From RSA9 sp036381195 (GTDB lineage Bacteria; Gemmatimonadota; Gemmatimonadetes; Longimicrobiales; RSA9), in NCBI GenBank assembly GCA_036381195.1, contig DASVDH010000018.1, positions 75,448 through 139,447 on the forward strand: DNA of 64,000 bases, read 5' to 3'. Numbering within the stretch: position 1 is the first letter of the stretch; every line of letters begins with the position of its first letter. The notes beneath the pieces were generated by a model, which saw only the letters and a list, made by a program, of their open reading frames with translations, was not told where the DNA came from and ran no database searches. The position numbers and the translations under genes were made by a program. This document shows positions 52,070-60,864 of this stretch, piece after piece.

Positions 52070-53227
52070 ATGCCGGGCCTGCCCTCCTCAGCCGCCACCG
52101 CCGCCTACGCCGCACGGCACGCCGCCGGAGCGGCCGCCGGGCACTTCCGCACCATCGCCGGGCTGACCGTTTCCTCCATCGGGCTGGGCACGTACCTCGG
52201 CGAGTGCGACGGCGCGGACGACCGCCGCTACGAGGCCGCCGCGCTGCTGTGCCTGGCGAGCGGATCGAACCTGCTGGACACTGCGATCAACTATCGTTGC
52301 CAGCGCAGCGAGCGCACGCTGGGCCGCGCGCTCCGCCGCGCCCAGCGGGACGGCGTCGCCTCGCGTGACGAAGTCGTGATCTGCACGAAGGGCGGCTACA
52401 TTCCCTTCGAGGGCGCGCCGCCCGCCTCCCCGCGCGCGTACGTCTCCTACGTGCGCGAGCGCTTCATCGAGCCCGGGCTGTGCCGGCCCGAGGAGCTGGT
52501 GGGCGGCAACCATTGCATCGCGCCGGGGTTCCTGCGCGCGCAGATCGCGCAGAGCCGGGAGAACCTCGGCGTCGAGCACATCGACATCTACTACCTCCAC
52601 AACCCCGAAACGCAGCTCCGCTCGGTGGACCGCACCGAGTTCCTCGCCCGGATGCGCGCGGCCTTCGAGCTGCTCGAGACGCTGTGCGACGAGGGCTGGA
52701 TCGGCGTCTACGGCACGGCGACCTGGGACGGGTACCGCGTGCCGCCGGAAGCGCGCGAGCACCTGTCCCTGCGCACACTGGCTGCGCTGGCGCGCGAGGT
52801 CGGCGGCGAGGCGCACAGGTTTCGCGTCATCCAGGCGCCGTACAACGTGGCCATGCCGGAGGCCGCGCTGGCGGAGACGCAGGAGGCGGACGCGGCAGGG
52901 GGAGGCGTGGGCGGCGCCGCGGCCTGGGGCGCGTGGCCGCCGCGCCAGCGGACGCTCCTCGAGGTCGCCGCGGACCTGGGCATCGCGGTGATCGCGAGCG
53001 CTCCGCTGATGCAGGCCCGGCTCGCACGCGCGCTCCCCGTCGAGCTCCGCGGCGCGTTCCCGAACCTGCGGACGGATGCCCAGCGCGCGCTCCAGTTCGC
53101 GCGCTCGACGCCCGGGATCGCGGCCGTGCTCGTCGGGATGAGGGGAACCGCGCACGCGCGGGAGAACCTCGAGCTGGCCGCTGTTCCGCCGGTGCCGGAG
53201 GCGGTCGCCCGGCTGCTGGGCCGCTGA
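52070..53227 (+). CDS. Aldo/keto reductase
   Basis: 385 residues. Catalytic tetrad: Asp and Tyr in LLDTAINYRCQRSERTLGRAL, Lys in EVVICTKGGY, His in IDIYYLHNPE. IGVYGTATWDGYRV and AAVLVGMRGTAHARENL are typical strand phrases. A TIM-barrel NADPH reductase of aldehydes and sugars. A longer loop than usual occurs at about 110-170, with CRPEELVGGNHCIAPGFLR. GAGGTGTCC precedes the ATG at 52070. No partner gene. Confidence 0.9.
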   Translation: MPGLPSSAATAAYAARHAAGAAAGHFRTIAGLTVSSIGLGTYLGECDGADDRRYEAAALLCLASGSNLLDTAINYRCQRSERTLGRALRRAQRDGVASRDEVVICTKGGYIPFEGAPPASPRAYVSYVRERFIEPGLCRPEELVGGNHCIAPGFLRAQIAQSRENLGVEHIDIYYLHNPETQLRSVDRTEFLARMRAAFELLETLCDEGWIGVYGTATWDGYRVPPEAREHLSLRTLAALAREVGGEAHRFRVIQAPYNVAMPEAALAETQEADAAGGGVGGAAAWGAWPPRQRTLLEVAADLGIAVIASAPLMQARLARALPVELRGAFPNLRTDAQRALQFARSTPGIAAVLVGMRGTAHARENLELAAVPPVPEAVARLLGR

Positions 53228-53506
53228 GACCCGGGCAGGCCGCCGTCCCGCCGGTCCGTCGGGCGGCCGCGCGGCGCCGCGCCGGCACGGACCGCCGGGA
53301 TCGGCCGGCCCGGGAAGGGGCCGCGGCGGCCTCGCGCCGCGATGATGGAATGCCGGATCCGACCGGCGCGGCCGCGCGCCCCGCCGGCCGCCTCGCTCTT
53401 GTTCGGGCGCCGGGCGGGAGTTATCGTTTCCGGATCGGAGGTGCCCGCCACGGCTCCCCCCTCCACGAACTCCGCAAGCGCCCCCGCGGGCGCCGCTGAT
53501 CGCCGG

Positions 53507-55012
53507 ATGTCGACGCATCATCCCCAGTCGCCGGGCCTCAAGGAACGATACGCGGTGTTGCTCGACATCGCCCGCCGGCTCGCCGCTACGCGACGGCCGG
53601 AGGAGCTGTATGTGGCCATCTACGAGCAGTCCAGCCGCGTGCTCGAAACCACCGGCTTCTTCGTCTCGCTGTACGACGAGGAGACCGACACCGCGACGAT
53701 CGTCTTCCTCGCAGACCGCGGGCGCATCGACTCGACGCCCATCACCTATCGCGGCTCGGACAGCGCGGTCATCCGGGAGCGGCGCCCGGTCCTGCGCCGC
53801 CTCGAAGAGCGGGACCCGTCCATGATCCTGCTCGGCCCGCAGGACGACGAGATCACCCGCTCCGCGATCGCCGCGCCGATGCTACGCGGGGACCGGATGC
53901 TGGGCGTCATCTGCGCGCAGAGCTACCGGCCGGACGCTTACTCCGACGCAGACCTCGAGCTGCTGGCGGCTGTCGCGGACCAGGCCGCCGTCGCGCTGCA
54001 AAACGCGCTGGACGTGGCCGAGACGGAACGGCGCCGCCGGGAAGCGGAGCGGCTCGAGGAGATCGGCCGCGCGCTCACGTCCTCGCTCGAGCTGTCCGAG
54101 GTCCTCGAACGCATCGTGCGTGCGACGCTGGACCTCGTCGAAGCGGAGGCCGCCGCGGTCTGGTTGCTCACCGGGGAACGCGAGGCGGAGGTCGCCCTCT
54201 CGCGCGGGCCGGCCAGTCTCGACCCCGGCGCGCGCGCGACCATCTCGGACGAGCTGTACCGGCGCGTGTGCGAGCAGCGCGAGACCCTCGTGTTCGAGGA
54301 CATCCAGGGGCACGCGCTCCTGCCTCCCGAGGTCCGTGACCGCGTGCGCTCGGCGTGCGGCGTGGTGGTGCCCCTCGTCGCCGAGGGCGCGGTGATCGGC
54401 GCGCTCACCGTGGGGCATCGCGAGCGGCGCCAGTACTCCGCGGACGACCTCCGCGTCCTCGAGCGCCTCTCACACCAGGCCGGCATCGCCGTCGGGAACG
54501 CGCGGCTGCACGAGCGGATCCGCACCCTCTCGCTCACCGACCCGCTCACCGGCCTCGCCAACCGCCGCCACCTGGCCATCTACCTCGAGCGGGAGTTCGC
54601 GGCCGCGCGGCGCGGCCGCCTGCTCACCGTCCTCCTCTTCGACCTCGACCGCTTCAAGGAGTACAACGACGCGGCCGGGCACCAGGCCGGCGACGAGGCG
54701 CTCCGCGCCTTCGCCCGCATCCTCCGCGCCGAGACCCGGACGATGAACCTCACCGCGCGCTACGGCGGCGACGAGTTCATCGCTGTGCTGGCCGATGGGG
54801 ACATGAAAGGCGGGCTCACCCTCGCCGAGCGGATCTCCCGCACCATGGAGGCCGACCCGCTGCTGGGGCCGGCCGGCCTCCGCGCAAGCGTCGGCGTCGC
54901 CAGCTACACGCCCGAGATGAACGGGCCGGACGACCTGATCCGCGCGGCGGACCGGGATCTGTACCGCCGCAAGGCCGAGCGCGAGGCATCCACGGCCACG
55001 CCGCGGTCCTGA
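53507..55012 (+). CDS. GAF-GAF-GGDEF diguanylate cyclase-type protein
   Basis: 501 residues. Two GAF sensor domains (about 12-165: YAVLLDIARRLAATRRPEEL through ALQNALDVAE; and 180-330: LTSSLELSEVLERIVRATLD). A GGDEF domain follows (about 340-495) with DPLTGLANRRHL, VLLFDLDRFKEYNDAAGHQAG and the active-site RYGGDEF (Gly420-Gly421-Asp422-Glu423-Phe424). It should make cyclic di-GMP in response to a GAF ligand, light or redox signal. No membrane segment, so cytoplasmic. No I-site RxxD was verified. The ATG at 53507 is the best of several. It converges with IF-1 across the 84-bp repeats. Confidence 0.92.
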   Translation: MSTHHPQSPGLKERYAVLLDIARRLAATRRPEELYVAIYEQSSRVLETTGFFVSLYDEETDTATIVFLADRGRIDSTPITYRGSDSAVIRERRPVLRRLEERDPSMILLGPQDDEITRSAIAAPMLRGDRMLGVICAQSYRPDAYSDADLELLAAVADQAAVALQNALDVAETERRRREAERLEEIGRALTSSLELSEVLERIVRATLDLVEAEAAAVWLLTGEREAEVALSRGPASLDPGARATISDELYRRVCEQRETLVFEDIQGHALLPPEVRDRVRSACGVVVPLVAEGAVIGALTVGHRERRQYSADDLRVLERLSHQAGIAVGNARLHERIRTLSLTDPLTGLANRRHLAIYLEREFAAARRGRLLTVLLFDLDRFKEYNDAAGHQAGDEALRAFARILRAETRTMNLTARYGGDEFIAVLADGDMKGGLTLAERISRTMEADPLLGPAGLRASVGVASYTPEMNGPDDLIRAADRDLYRRKAEREASTATPRS

Positions 55013-55062
55013 GCGCGCGACCCGCACGCGGCGGCGCGCTGATTGATGGGGGGAGGCGGATG

Positions 55063-55230
55063 GCGCTCGAAGGAGTGGGTCTCGCTCGTTCGGGAGAGGC
55101 GCGCCGCCCAGGCGGCGCGCTTGTGCGCGAAGGGCGAGACGGGGTCGCGCCCGAAAGAGTGGGTCTCGCTGGTGCGGGACGGGCGCGCCGCCCAGGCGGC
55201 GCGCTTGTGCGGGAAGGGCGAGACGGGGCG
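55063..55230. repeat. Tandem 84-bp repeat, two copies, each with a perfect hairpin
   Basis: Copy 1 at 55063-55146 and copy 2 at 55147-55230 match at about 75 of 84 positions. Each contains a perfect 10-bp stem GCGCGCCGCC/GGCGGCGCGC with a 2-base loop (55099-55120 and 55183-55204). The unit is 28 codons long; in one plus frame it reads as EWVSLVR(E/D) and RAAQAARLC(A/G)KGETG. It lies between the convergent GGDEF and IF-1 genes. It could be a double terminator or a repeat element. Confidence 0.85.
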
Positions 55231-55237
55231 AGACGGC

Positions 55238-55453
55238 CTACTTGTACCGATACGTGATGCGACCGCGCGTGAGGTCGTACGGCGAGAGCTCGACCTTCAC
55301 GCGGTCTCCGTCCAGCACGCGGATGTAGTGCTGGCGCATCTTGCCGGAGAGGTAGGCGAGGACCTCGTGGCCGTTCTCCAGCTCGACGCGAAACGTGGCG
55401 TTGGGCAGGACCTCCTTGACGACCCCTTCGATCTCGATGGCTTCCTTCGGCAC
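55238..55453 (-). CDS. infA: Translation initiation factor IF-1
   Basis: 71 residues, the exact family length. GTG start at 55453 with GGGAGGTTCC just before it. The OB-fold is complete: KEAIEIEGVVKEVLPNATFR, ENGHEVLAYLSGKMRQHYI and LDGDRVKVELSPYDLTRGRI, ending ITYRYK. Binds the ribosomal A site during initiation. Unusually it is a lone gene rather than next to rpmJ, rpsM and rpsK as in many bacteria. A good promoter lies upstream. Confidence 0.95.
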   Translation of the reverse strand: MPKEAIEIEGVVKEVLPNATFRVELENGHEVLAYLSGKMRQHYIRVLDGDRVKVELSPYDLTRGRITYRYK

Positions 55454-55489
55454 GGAACCTCCCGCAGGCGCTCCGATCCCAGAGGGAAA

Positions 55490-55518
55490 ACGATACAACG
55501 AGGGAAAACATCGCGCAA
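55490..55518 (-). promoter_or_regulatory. Predicted promoter of infA
   Basis: Minus strand: TTGCGC (55518-55513), 17 bp, TATCGT (55495-55490), 37 bases before the GTG start. Confidence 0.5.
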
Positions 55519-55605
55519 TCGGTTGTCCCATCCCGCCATGGCCTTCCGCCCCCCCGCCCCGCATCTTGGAAGCGGACCCCGGAGTATGGACCCCCTGAGG
55601 GAAGG

Positions 55606-56247
55606 ATGGAGCGCATGCGCGAGTCGTTGCTGGACTGGCCGTTCAGCCGGCGGGGCCGGCGGCTGCCCCCGGTTTGGCCGCGGGGCGGCGGCGTGCAGGA
55701 GACAGCGCCGCGGCGCCGGCGGCTGCCCGAGCCGTGGGAGCAGGAGGACGAGGCGTTCGACGGGCGGACGGTGCTCGAAGACCTGGAGCTCTGCGCCGGG
55801 GACGCGTCGGAGACAGCGCTGGTCCTGGCGCGCTACGTGACCGTGCGGCTGCTGCTGGGCTGGCTCACCGGCGAGTTGCGGGGTGCGGGCCTCGAGGCGG
55901 AGCGGGCGGCCGCGGCCGAGTACCTCGCCGCCGTGCCGCCGGAGTTCGCGGAGCGGCGCTGGCTCGCGGCGCTCGCGGAGGTGAGCGGGCCGCGGCCGCC
56001 CCGGGTGGTGTGCGGCGTGCTGATCGGGGCGAGCCGGGAGGCGGAACGGCTGAGCCACCTCGCAAGCGCCTTCGCGCTCTGCCGTGCGTCGTACGTGATC
56101 GCGCTGCAGGCGGGCTGGCCCGCGGAAGGGGCGCGCGCGGCCAGCGCCGTCGCGGCGCTGGCGGAGGCGGGTGGTGGGCGGTGGTCGGTCAAGCGGTGGC
56201 GCCGGCGGGCACGGGTGCTGGCGCGGCGGGCGGCGCGGGCGGACTGA
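55606..56247 (+). CDS. Hypothetical protein, Arg/Ala-rich
   Basis: 213 residues. The N-terminal 45 residues are Arg/Pro-rich and probably flexible. From about 50 it appears to be a helical, soluble domain: TVLEDLELCAGDASETALVL and YVTVRLLLGWLTGELRG. The C terminus is again basic (KRWRRRARVLARRAARAD). No family or active site is recognised. GGAAGG precedes the ATG at 55606; an ATG nine bases later, with GGAG, is an alternative. It is divergent from infA. Confidence 0.6.
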   Translation: MERMRESLLDWPFSRRGRRLPPVWPRGGGVQETAPRRRRLPEPWEQEDEAFDGRTVLEDLELCAGDASETALVLARYVTVRLLLGWLTGELRGAGLEAERAAAAEYLAAVPPEFAERRWLAALAEVSGPRPPRVVCGVLIGASREAERLSHLASAFALCRASYVIALQAGWPAEGARAASAVAALAEAGGGRWSVKRWRRRARVLARRAARAD

Positions 56248-56327
56248 AGGGGGGATCAGGGCGCGCACGGCCCCCCGCCGGGTGGGCGGGGCGTGGCGAA
56301 CCGTGTGGATCGTCACGTTCCGCGGCC

Positions 56328-56350
56328 AGGCGGCCGGCTTCCGGCCGCCT
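56328..56350. terminator. GC hairpin at the RND gene end
   Basis: Perfect 10-bp stem AGGCGGCCGG (56328-56337)/CCGGCCGCCT (56341-56350) with a 3-base loop. Lies between the convergent hypothetical and RND genes and overlaps the RND stop codon. No U tract. Confidence 0.5.
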
Positions 56351-59300
56351 AATCGCCTGCTACCGCCTCCCGGCGGGCCGGGGCGGGAGCGGCCGCGGCG
56401 GGTCGGCCCGTCAGCCACACCCGCACCCGCTCCGCGCCGCGGTTGAAGATGACGTACGCGCAGGGCACCACGAACAGCGTGAGCAGTGTCGAGACGGAGA
56501 GCCCGCCGACGACGGCGACCGCCAGCGGCTGCATCATCTCGGACCCCTCGCCCAGTCCGAGCGCGAGCGGCGTCATTCCCAGTACCGTGGTGAGGGTCGT
56601 CATCAGGATGGGCCGCAGCCGGACCGCGCCCGCGTCGATCACGGCCTCCTCGAGCGAGCCACCGCGCTCCTTGCGGAAGTTCTCCGTGTACTCGACGAGC
56701 AGGATCGCGTTGTTCACCACGATGCCCGCGAGCAGGATCACGCCCAGCAGCACGGGCGCGCTGAGCGGCACCTGCGCGATCCACAGCGCGACGCCCACGC
56801 CGATCAGCGAGAGCGGGATCGCGAGCAGGATCACGAACGGGTTGACCAGGCTCTCGTACTGGACCGCCAGCACCACGAAGACCAGGAAGATCGCGAGCGC
56901 CACGACGATCGCGAGCTGCCGGTTGTTCTCCCGGATCGCCTCCTCTTCGCCTCCCAGGATCAGGGAATACCCGTCCGGCAGCGGGTAGCCCGCGAGCCGC
57001 GCGCGGATCGAGTCGTTGACCTCGCCGACGGACGCGACCTCGGTGAGCACGTCTCCGGTCAGCCGGAAGACGCGGTTCTGGTTCTCGCGGGTGATCGTCG
57101 TGGGCCCGAGCGAGGTGTAGACCCGCGCGACATCGCGCAGGTAGATCGGCGGCCGGCCGGCCATGCCGGGGAACAGCGCGATCGCGGCGACATCCTCCGG
57201 GCTCCTGAACTTCTCGCGCTCGAACATCACGCGGACGTCGTATTCCTTGTTCCCCTCCGTGTAGCGGGTGGCGATGGTGCCGTCCAGCGCGGTGCGGACG
57301 GTCTGGCCGACCGTGGCGACGTTGAGGCCGAGGTAGGCCGCGCGCTCGCGCTCGAGCTCGATGGCCAGCTCCGGGCTCGCCTCCTCGGCGGACGGCTGCA
57401 GGTTCTCGAGGCCGGGGACGCCCTGGAGGCGGCCGAGGATGTCGAGGCCGATGCGCTGGAGCTCGGCCAGGTCGTCGCCCTGGATGATGATCGCGACGTC
57501 CTCGCCCGAGACCGATGTGCGCAGCCCGCGAAGCCGCGGCGGGCGGACGAAGATGCGGGCGCCGGGGAAGCCGCGCTCGTCGATCTTCGCCTGGAGCTGC
57601 TGCACCCACTCATCGGCCGTCATGTCCCGCTCGGAGGGGCGGCCGATGTAGATGTCCAGGTTGCCGCGGCCCGCGCGCTCCGCCGTCGAGCCGCCGAAGC
57701 CGAAGCCGCCAGCGTTGGTGAAGACGTGACGCACGTAGGGCATCTCGGCGACGAGCGCCTCGATCTCGTGGGCGACGCGGTTGGTCTCCGGCGCGGTCGC
57801 GCCGGGTGGCAGGCGCAGGTACACACCGACGTTCCCGTCGTCGACCTGGGGGAGGAACTCGTTGCCGAGGTTGCGCGTGAGCGCCCAGGCGCCGGCCAGC
57901 GAGAGGACGGCCAGGGACAGCACGGCCCAGCGCCAGCGGAGCATGCGCATGCCGATGCGGCGGTACCCGCGCCGCCCGGCGTCCACGAGCCGGTTCACGG
58001 CGACCAGCGGCTTCCAGCGTTCCACGCCGCTGGTGAAGCGCACCTTGGCGAGCTGCGCGGAGAGCATGGGCACGAGCGTGAGCGCGACCAGCAGCGAGGC
58101 CGCGATGGCGAACGAGATCGTGAGGATCAGCTCGCGGAAGATCAGGGCGGCGAGCCCGCTGATGAGCAGGAACGGCACGACCGCTGCCAGGTTGGTCGCG
58201 GTCGAGGCGAAGAGCGCGCTCTGCACCTCGGCCGCGCCCTCGTGCGCGGCCTCCACCGGATCCGCGATTCCCTCCTTGTGACGCCGGAAGATGTTCTCCA
58301 GCATCACGATGGAGCTGTCGATGAGCAGCCCCACGCCGAGCGCGAGGCCACCCAGCGACATGATGTTCAGCGTCAGGTCGCCCAGCCCCATCATGAGGAA
58401 CGTCGCCATGATGGCGATGGGAATGGCCGTGCCGATGATGAACGTCTTGCGCAACGATCCGAGGAACAACAGCACCACCAGCATGGCGAGGCCGGCACCC
58501 ATCACGGCGGCGTCGCGCACCGAGTTGACCGAATTGCGGATGAAGTCCGCCTGGTTCCGGAGCGTGACGTACTCGATGTCCGGTGGGAAGAAGCCCCCCT
58601 CGAAGAGCGAGGCGAGGCGCGCTTCCGCGCCTTCCGCGACCGCGACGGTGTTCGCGTCCGGCTGCTTGCGTAGGCTCATGCGCACGGCGGGCACGCCGTT
58701 CAGCCGCGCCCAGAAGCGCTGCTCGCGGCTGGTGTCCCGCACGGCCGCCACCTCGGTGAGCGGGATGCGCCCGCCGCCCGGCAGGTTCAGGAGCACGTTG
58801 CGGATGTCATCCACGCTGCGGAACTTGCCCGCCGTCTTGCCCACCAGCTCGCGGGTCTCGGAGGTGAGGCGGCCGGCGGCGATGTCCTGGTTCGCGGCGC
58901 GTAGCGCGTCGATGACCTCGCTCACGGTCAGGCCGTAGGAGCGCAGCCGCTCGGGGTCCAGCACGACCTGGATCTCGCGGATGAGCCCGCCGGCCACGTC
59001 CACGGAAGCGACGCCCTCGATGGTCAGGAGCTGCGGCCGCAGGCGGTTGTCCACCCAGTCGCGCAGGGAGATGAGGTCGCGCGTGGGGGAGGAAAACGCG
59101 ACCTCGAAGACCGGCATCTGCTGCGGGTCGAACTTGTAGATCGTCGGCGGTTCAGCCTCCTCGGGGAGCCGGCCTCGCGCGCGCTCGAGGTTCTTCGCCG
59201 CGTCCTGGAGCGCGAAGTCGATGTCGGTGCCGTACCCGAAGTGCAGGTTGACGCCGACGCGGCCTTCCTGGATCTCCGTCTCGATGCGGACCAGGTCCTC

Positions 59301-59552
59301 GGTGACGGCGAGCGCGGCCTCGAGCGGCTTCGCCACCGTCTCCTCGAGCACCTGCGGCTCGACGCCGGGATTGTTGACGCCCGCGCGGATCTGCGGGTAC
59401 ACGATGGTGGGCAGCAGGTCCAGCGGCAGCCCGGACAGGAAGAAGCCCCCGAGCACCAGCACGACGGACGTCAGCATGACGGTGCCGATGGGCCGGCGGA
59501 TCGAGAAGCTCGAAATGTTGTTGCGCCGCCGGCCGGGATCGCCCTGGCTCAT
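56349..59552 (-). CDS. RND-family efflux pump, inner-membrane subunit (AcrB-type)
   Basis: 1067 residues, full length, with 12 helices and two large periplasmic loops. N terminus SSFSIRRPIGTVMLTSVVLV; TM4 has GLLIDSSIVMLENI, where the first of the usual two Asp residues (Asp412) is kept and the second is Ser413. ILLAGIVVNNAILLVEY marks TM10, and Gly-rich phrases are conserved throughout. Uses proton motive force to expel drugs, lipids or other compounds. Its ATG overlaps the MFP stop (ATGA). Last gene of the TolC-MFP-RND operon. The Asp-to-Ser change is seen in some branches and may alter proton coupling. Confidence 0.92.
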   Translation of the reverse strand: MSQGDPGRRRNNISSFSIRRPIGTVMLTSVVLVLGGFFLSGLPLDLLPTIVYPQIRAGVNNPGVEPQVLEETVAKPLEAALAVTEDLVRIETEIQEGRVGVNLHFGYGTDIDFALQDAAKNLERARGRLPEEAEPPTIYKFDPQQMPVFEVAFSSPTRDLISLRDWVDNRLRPQLLTIEGVASVDVAGGLIREIQVVLDPERLRSYGLTVSEVIDALRAANQDIAAGRLTSETRELVGKTAGKFRSVDDIRNVLLNLPGGGRIPLTEVAAVRDTSREQRFWARLNGVPAVRMSLRKQPDANTVAVAEGAEARLASLFEGGFFPPDIEYVTLRNQADFIRNSVNSVRDAAVMGAGLAMLVVLLFLGSLRKTFIIGTAIPIAIMATFLMMGLGDLTLNIMSLGGLALGVGLLIDSSIVMLENIFRRHKEGIADPVEAAHEGAAEVQSALFASTATNLAAVVPFLLISGLAALIFRELILTISFAIAASLLVALTLVPMLSAQLAKVRFTSGVERWKPLVAVNRLVDAGRRGYRRIGMRMLRWRWAVLSLAVLSLAGAWALTRNLGNEFLPQVDDGNVGVYLRLPPGATAPETNRVAHEIEALVAEMPYVRHVFTNAGGFGFGGSTAERAGRGNLDIYIGRPSERDMTADEWVQQLQAKIDERGFPGARIFVRPPRLRGLRTSVSGEDVAIIIQGDDLAELQRIGLDILGRLQGVPGLENLQPSAEEASPELAIELERERAAYLGLNVATVGQTVRTALDGTIATRYTEGNKEYDVRVMFEREKFRSPEDVAAIALFPGMAGRPPIYLRDVARVYTSLGPTTITRENQNRVFRLTGDVLTEVASVGEVNDSIRARLAGYPLPDGYSLILGGEEEAIRENNRQLAIVVALAIFLVFVVLAVQYESLVNPFVILLAIPLSLIGVGVALWIAQVPLSAPVLLGVILLAGIVVNNAILLVEYTENFRKERGGSLEEAVIDAGAVRLRPILMTTLTTVLGMTPLALGLGEGSEMMQPLAVAVVGGLSVSTLLTLFVVPCAYVIFNRGAERVRVWLTGRPAAAAPAPARREAVAGD

Positions 59553-60796
59553 GATCCGGGAGCCCTCCTTTCCTCGCCCGGGAACGCCGGCCGCGCAGCC
59601 GCCCCGTCCGTGGCGGCCGATCCGGTCCGAGCGCCGGGCGGCACGTCCGCGCCGACCGGCAGTCCGCCCGCGTCCTCGCCGGCGGCGGGCCGGTTGACCA
59701 CGCGCACCGCCATCCCCTCGCGCAACACGTTGCCGCCCGTGATGACGACGGTGTCGCCGGCCTCGAGCCCGGCGAGGATCTGGACCTGACCCTCGGAGGT
59801 CATGCCGGTGCGGACCTCGCGGCGTACCGCCTTCCCATCTTCGACGACGAAGACGGCCTCAGCGCCGGCGCCGCCGATGATCGCGCTCGCCGGCACGAGC
59901 AGCACGTTCTCGAGCTGCTCGAGCGTGAAGGTCGCGCGCGCGAGGAACCCGGGCCGCGCCACGGAGGCGTCCGTGCCCTCGAGCGCGACCTCGACAGGGA
60001 CGAGCCGCGTCGCCGGGTCGGCCGCCGGATAGATGCGGCGGATGCGGCCGCGCAGCTTGCGGTCGGGGAACGCATCGAGCACGACGGCGACCGCGTCGCT
60101 CTCCTTCAGGTGGACGACGTCCAGCTCCGAGACGCGCACGCGCACGACCATGGTCGAGACCTCGGCGATCTCGAAGAGCCGGGTCTGCGGCGCGACGATG
60201 TCGCCCGCCTCGACCAGCTTCTCCGTCACCACGCCGGCGACCGGCGCGCGGACGGTCGCGTAGCCGAGGCGAGTGCGGAGCTGCTCGAGCTGGGCGCGGC
60301 TGGCCTCGAACGCCGCGCGGTCGCGGTCGTACTCGGCTGAGGTGATGACCTGCCGCTCGCGCAGCCGCTCGGCGCGCTGGAAATTGGCCTCGGCCACGCG
60401 GAAGTTCGCCTCCGCGCTCGCGACCTGTGCGGCGATCTCGCGGTCGTCCAGCCGGGCGAGCACCATGCCGGGCCGTACCTCGGTGCCTTCCTCCACATGC
60501 ACGGACAGCACGGCGCCGCCGATCTGCGCGTTCACCCCCACACTGCGGATCGGCTCGACGATGCCGGAAACCGTGACCTCGCGCCGGATGGTGCCGAGCA
60601 CGACCGGGCCCGTCTCGACCGCGGCGACCCGCGGGCCGCCGGGCCCGCCGGGGCCGTTGGCCTGCGGCGAGGCATCGCCGTCGCCGCAGGCGGCCACGAA
60701 GGCGAGCAGCAACACGGCGCTCGCCGGTGTCCGCGCGCGCCGGCGTGCGCGGACGCCGGACCGTGCTCCGTCGTCGTGGGGGACGAGGTGTGCCAT
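59549..60796 (-). CDS. RND periplasmic adaptor (MFP), lipoprotein
   Basis: 415 residues. Lipobox VLLLAFVAAC (Cys about 37). Domains: barrel-sandwich lipoyl half-motifs (VNAQIGGAVLSVHVEEGTEV and ATVRAPVAGVVTEKLVEAGD) flanking a coiled hairpin (SAEANFRVAEANFQRAERLR), then beta-barrel and C-terminal strands. Connects the RND pump with the TolC channel. The ATG at 60796 has GGAGAG upstream. Middle gene of the operon; ends with a Pro/Ala tail. Confidence 0.92.
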   Translation of the reverse strand: MAHLVPHDDGARSGVRARRRARTPASAVLLLAFVAACGDGDASPQANGPGGPGGPRVAAVETGPVVLGTIRREVTVSGIVEPIRSVGVNAQIGGAVLSVHVEEGTEVRPGMVLARLDDREIAAQVASAEANFRVAEANFQRAERLRERQVITSAEYDRDRAAFEASRAQLEQLRTRLGYATVRAPVAGVVTEKLVEAGDIVAPQTRLFEIAEVSTMVVRVRVSELDVVHLKESDAVAVVLDAFPDRKLRGRIRRIYPAADPATRLVPVEVALEGTDASVARPGFLARATFTLEQLENVLLVPASAIIGGAGAEAVFVVEDGKAVRREVRTGMTSEGQVQILAGLEAGDTVVITGGNVLREGMAVRVVNRPAAGEDAGGLPVGADVPPGARTGSAATDGAAARPAFPGEERRAPGS

Positions 60797-60864
60797 TCGC
60801 TCTCCACCGCCTCCGCCGCACGCGACGCCACGCGCTGTCCGGCGCCGCGGCAACCGGTGACTCG

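Noticed and set aside
55674..58673. A 999-codon plus-strand frame opposite the RND pump
   Set aside because: Antisense shadow of a full-length AcrB-type protein; composition of Arg, His, Gln and Asp is typical of such shadows.
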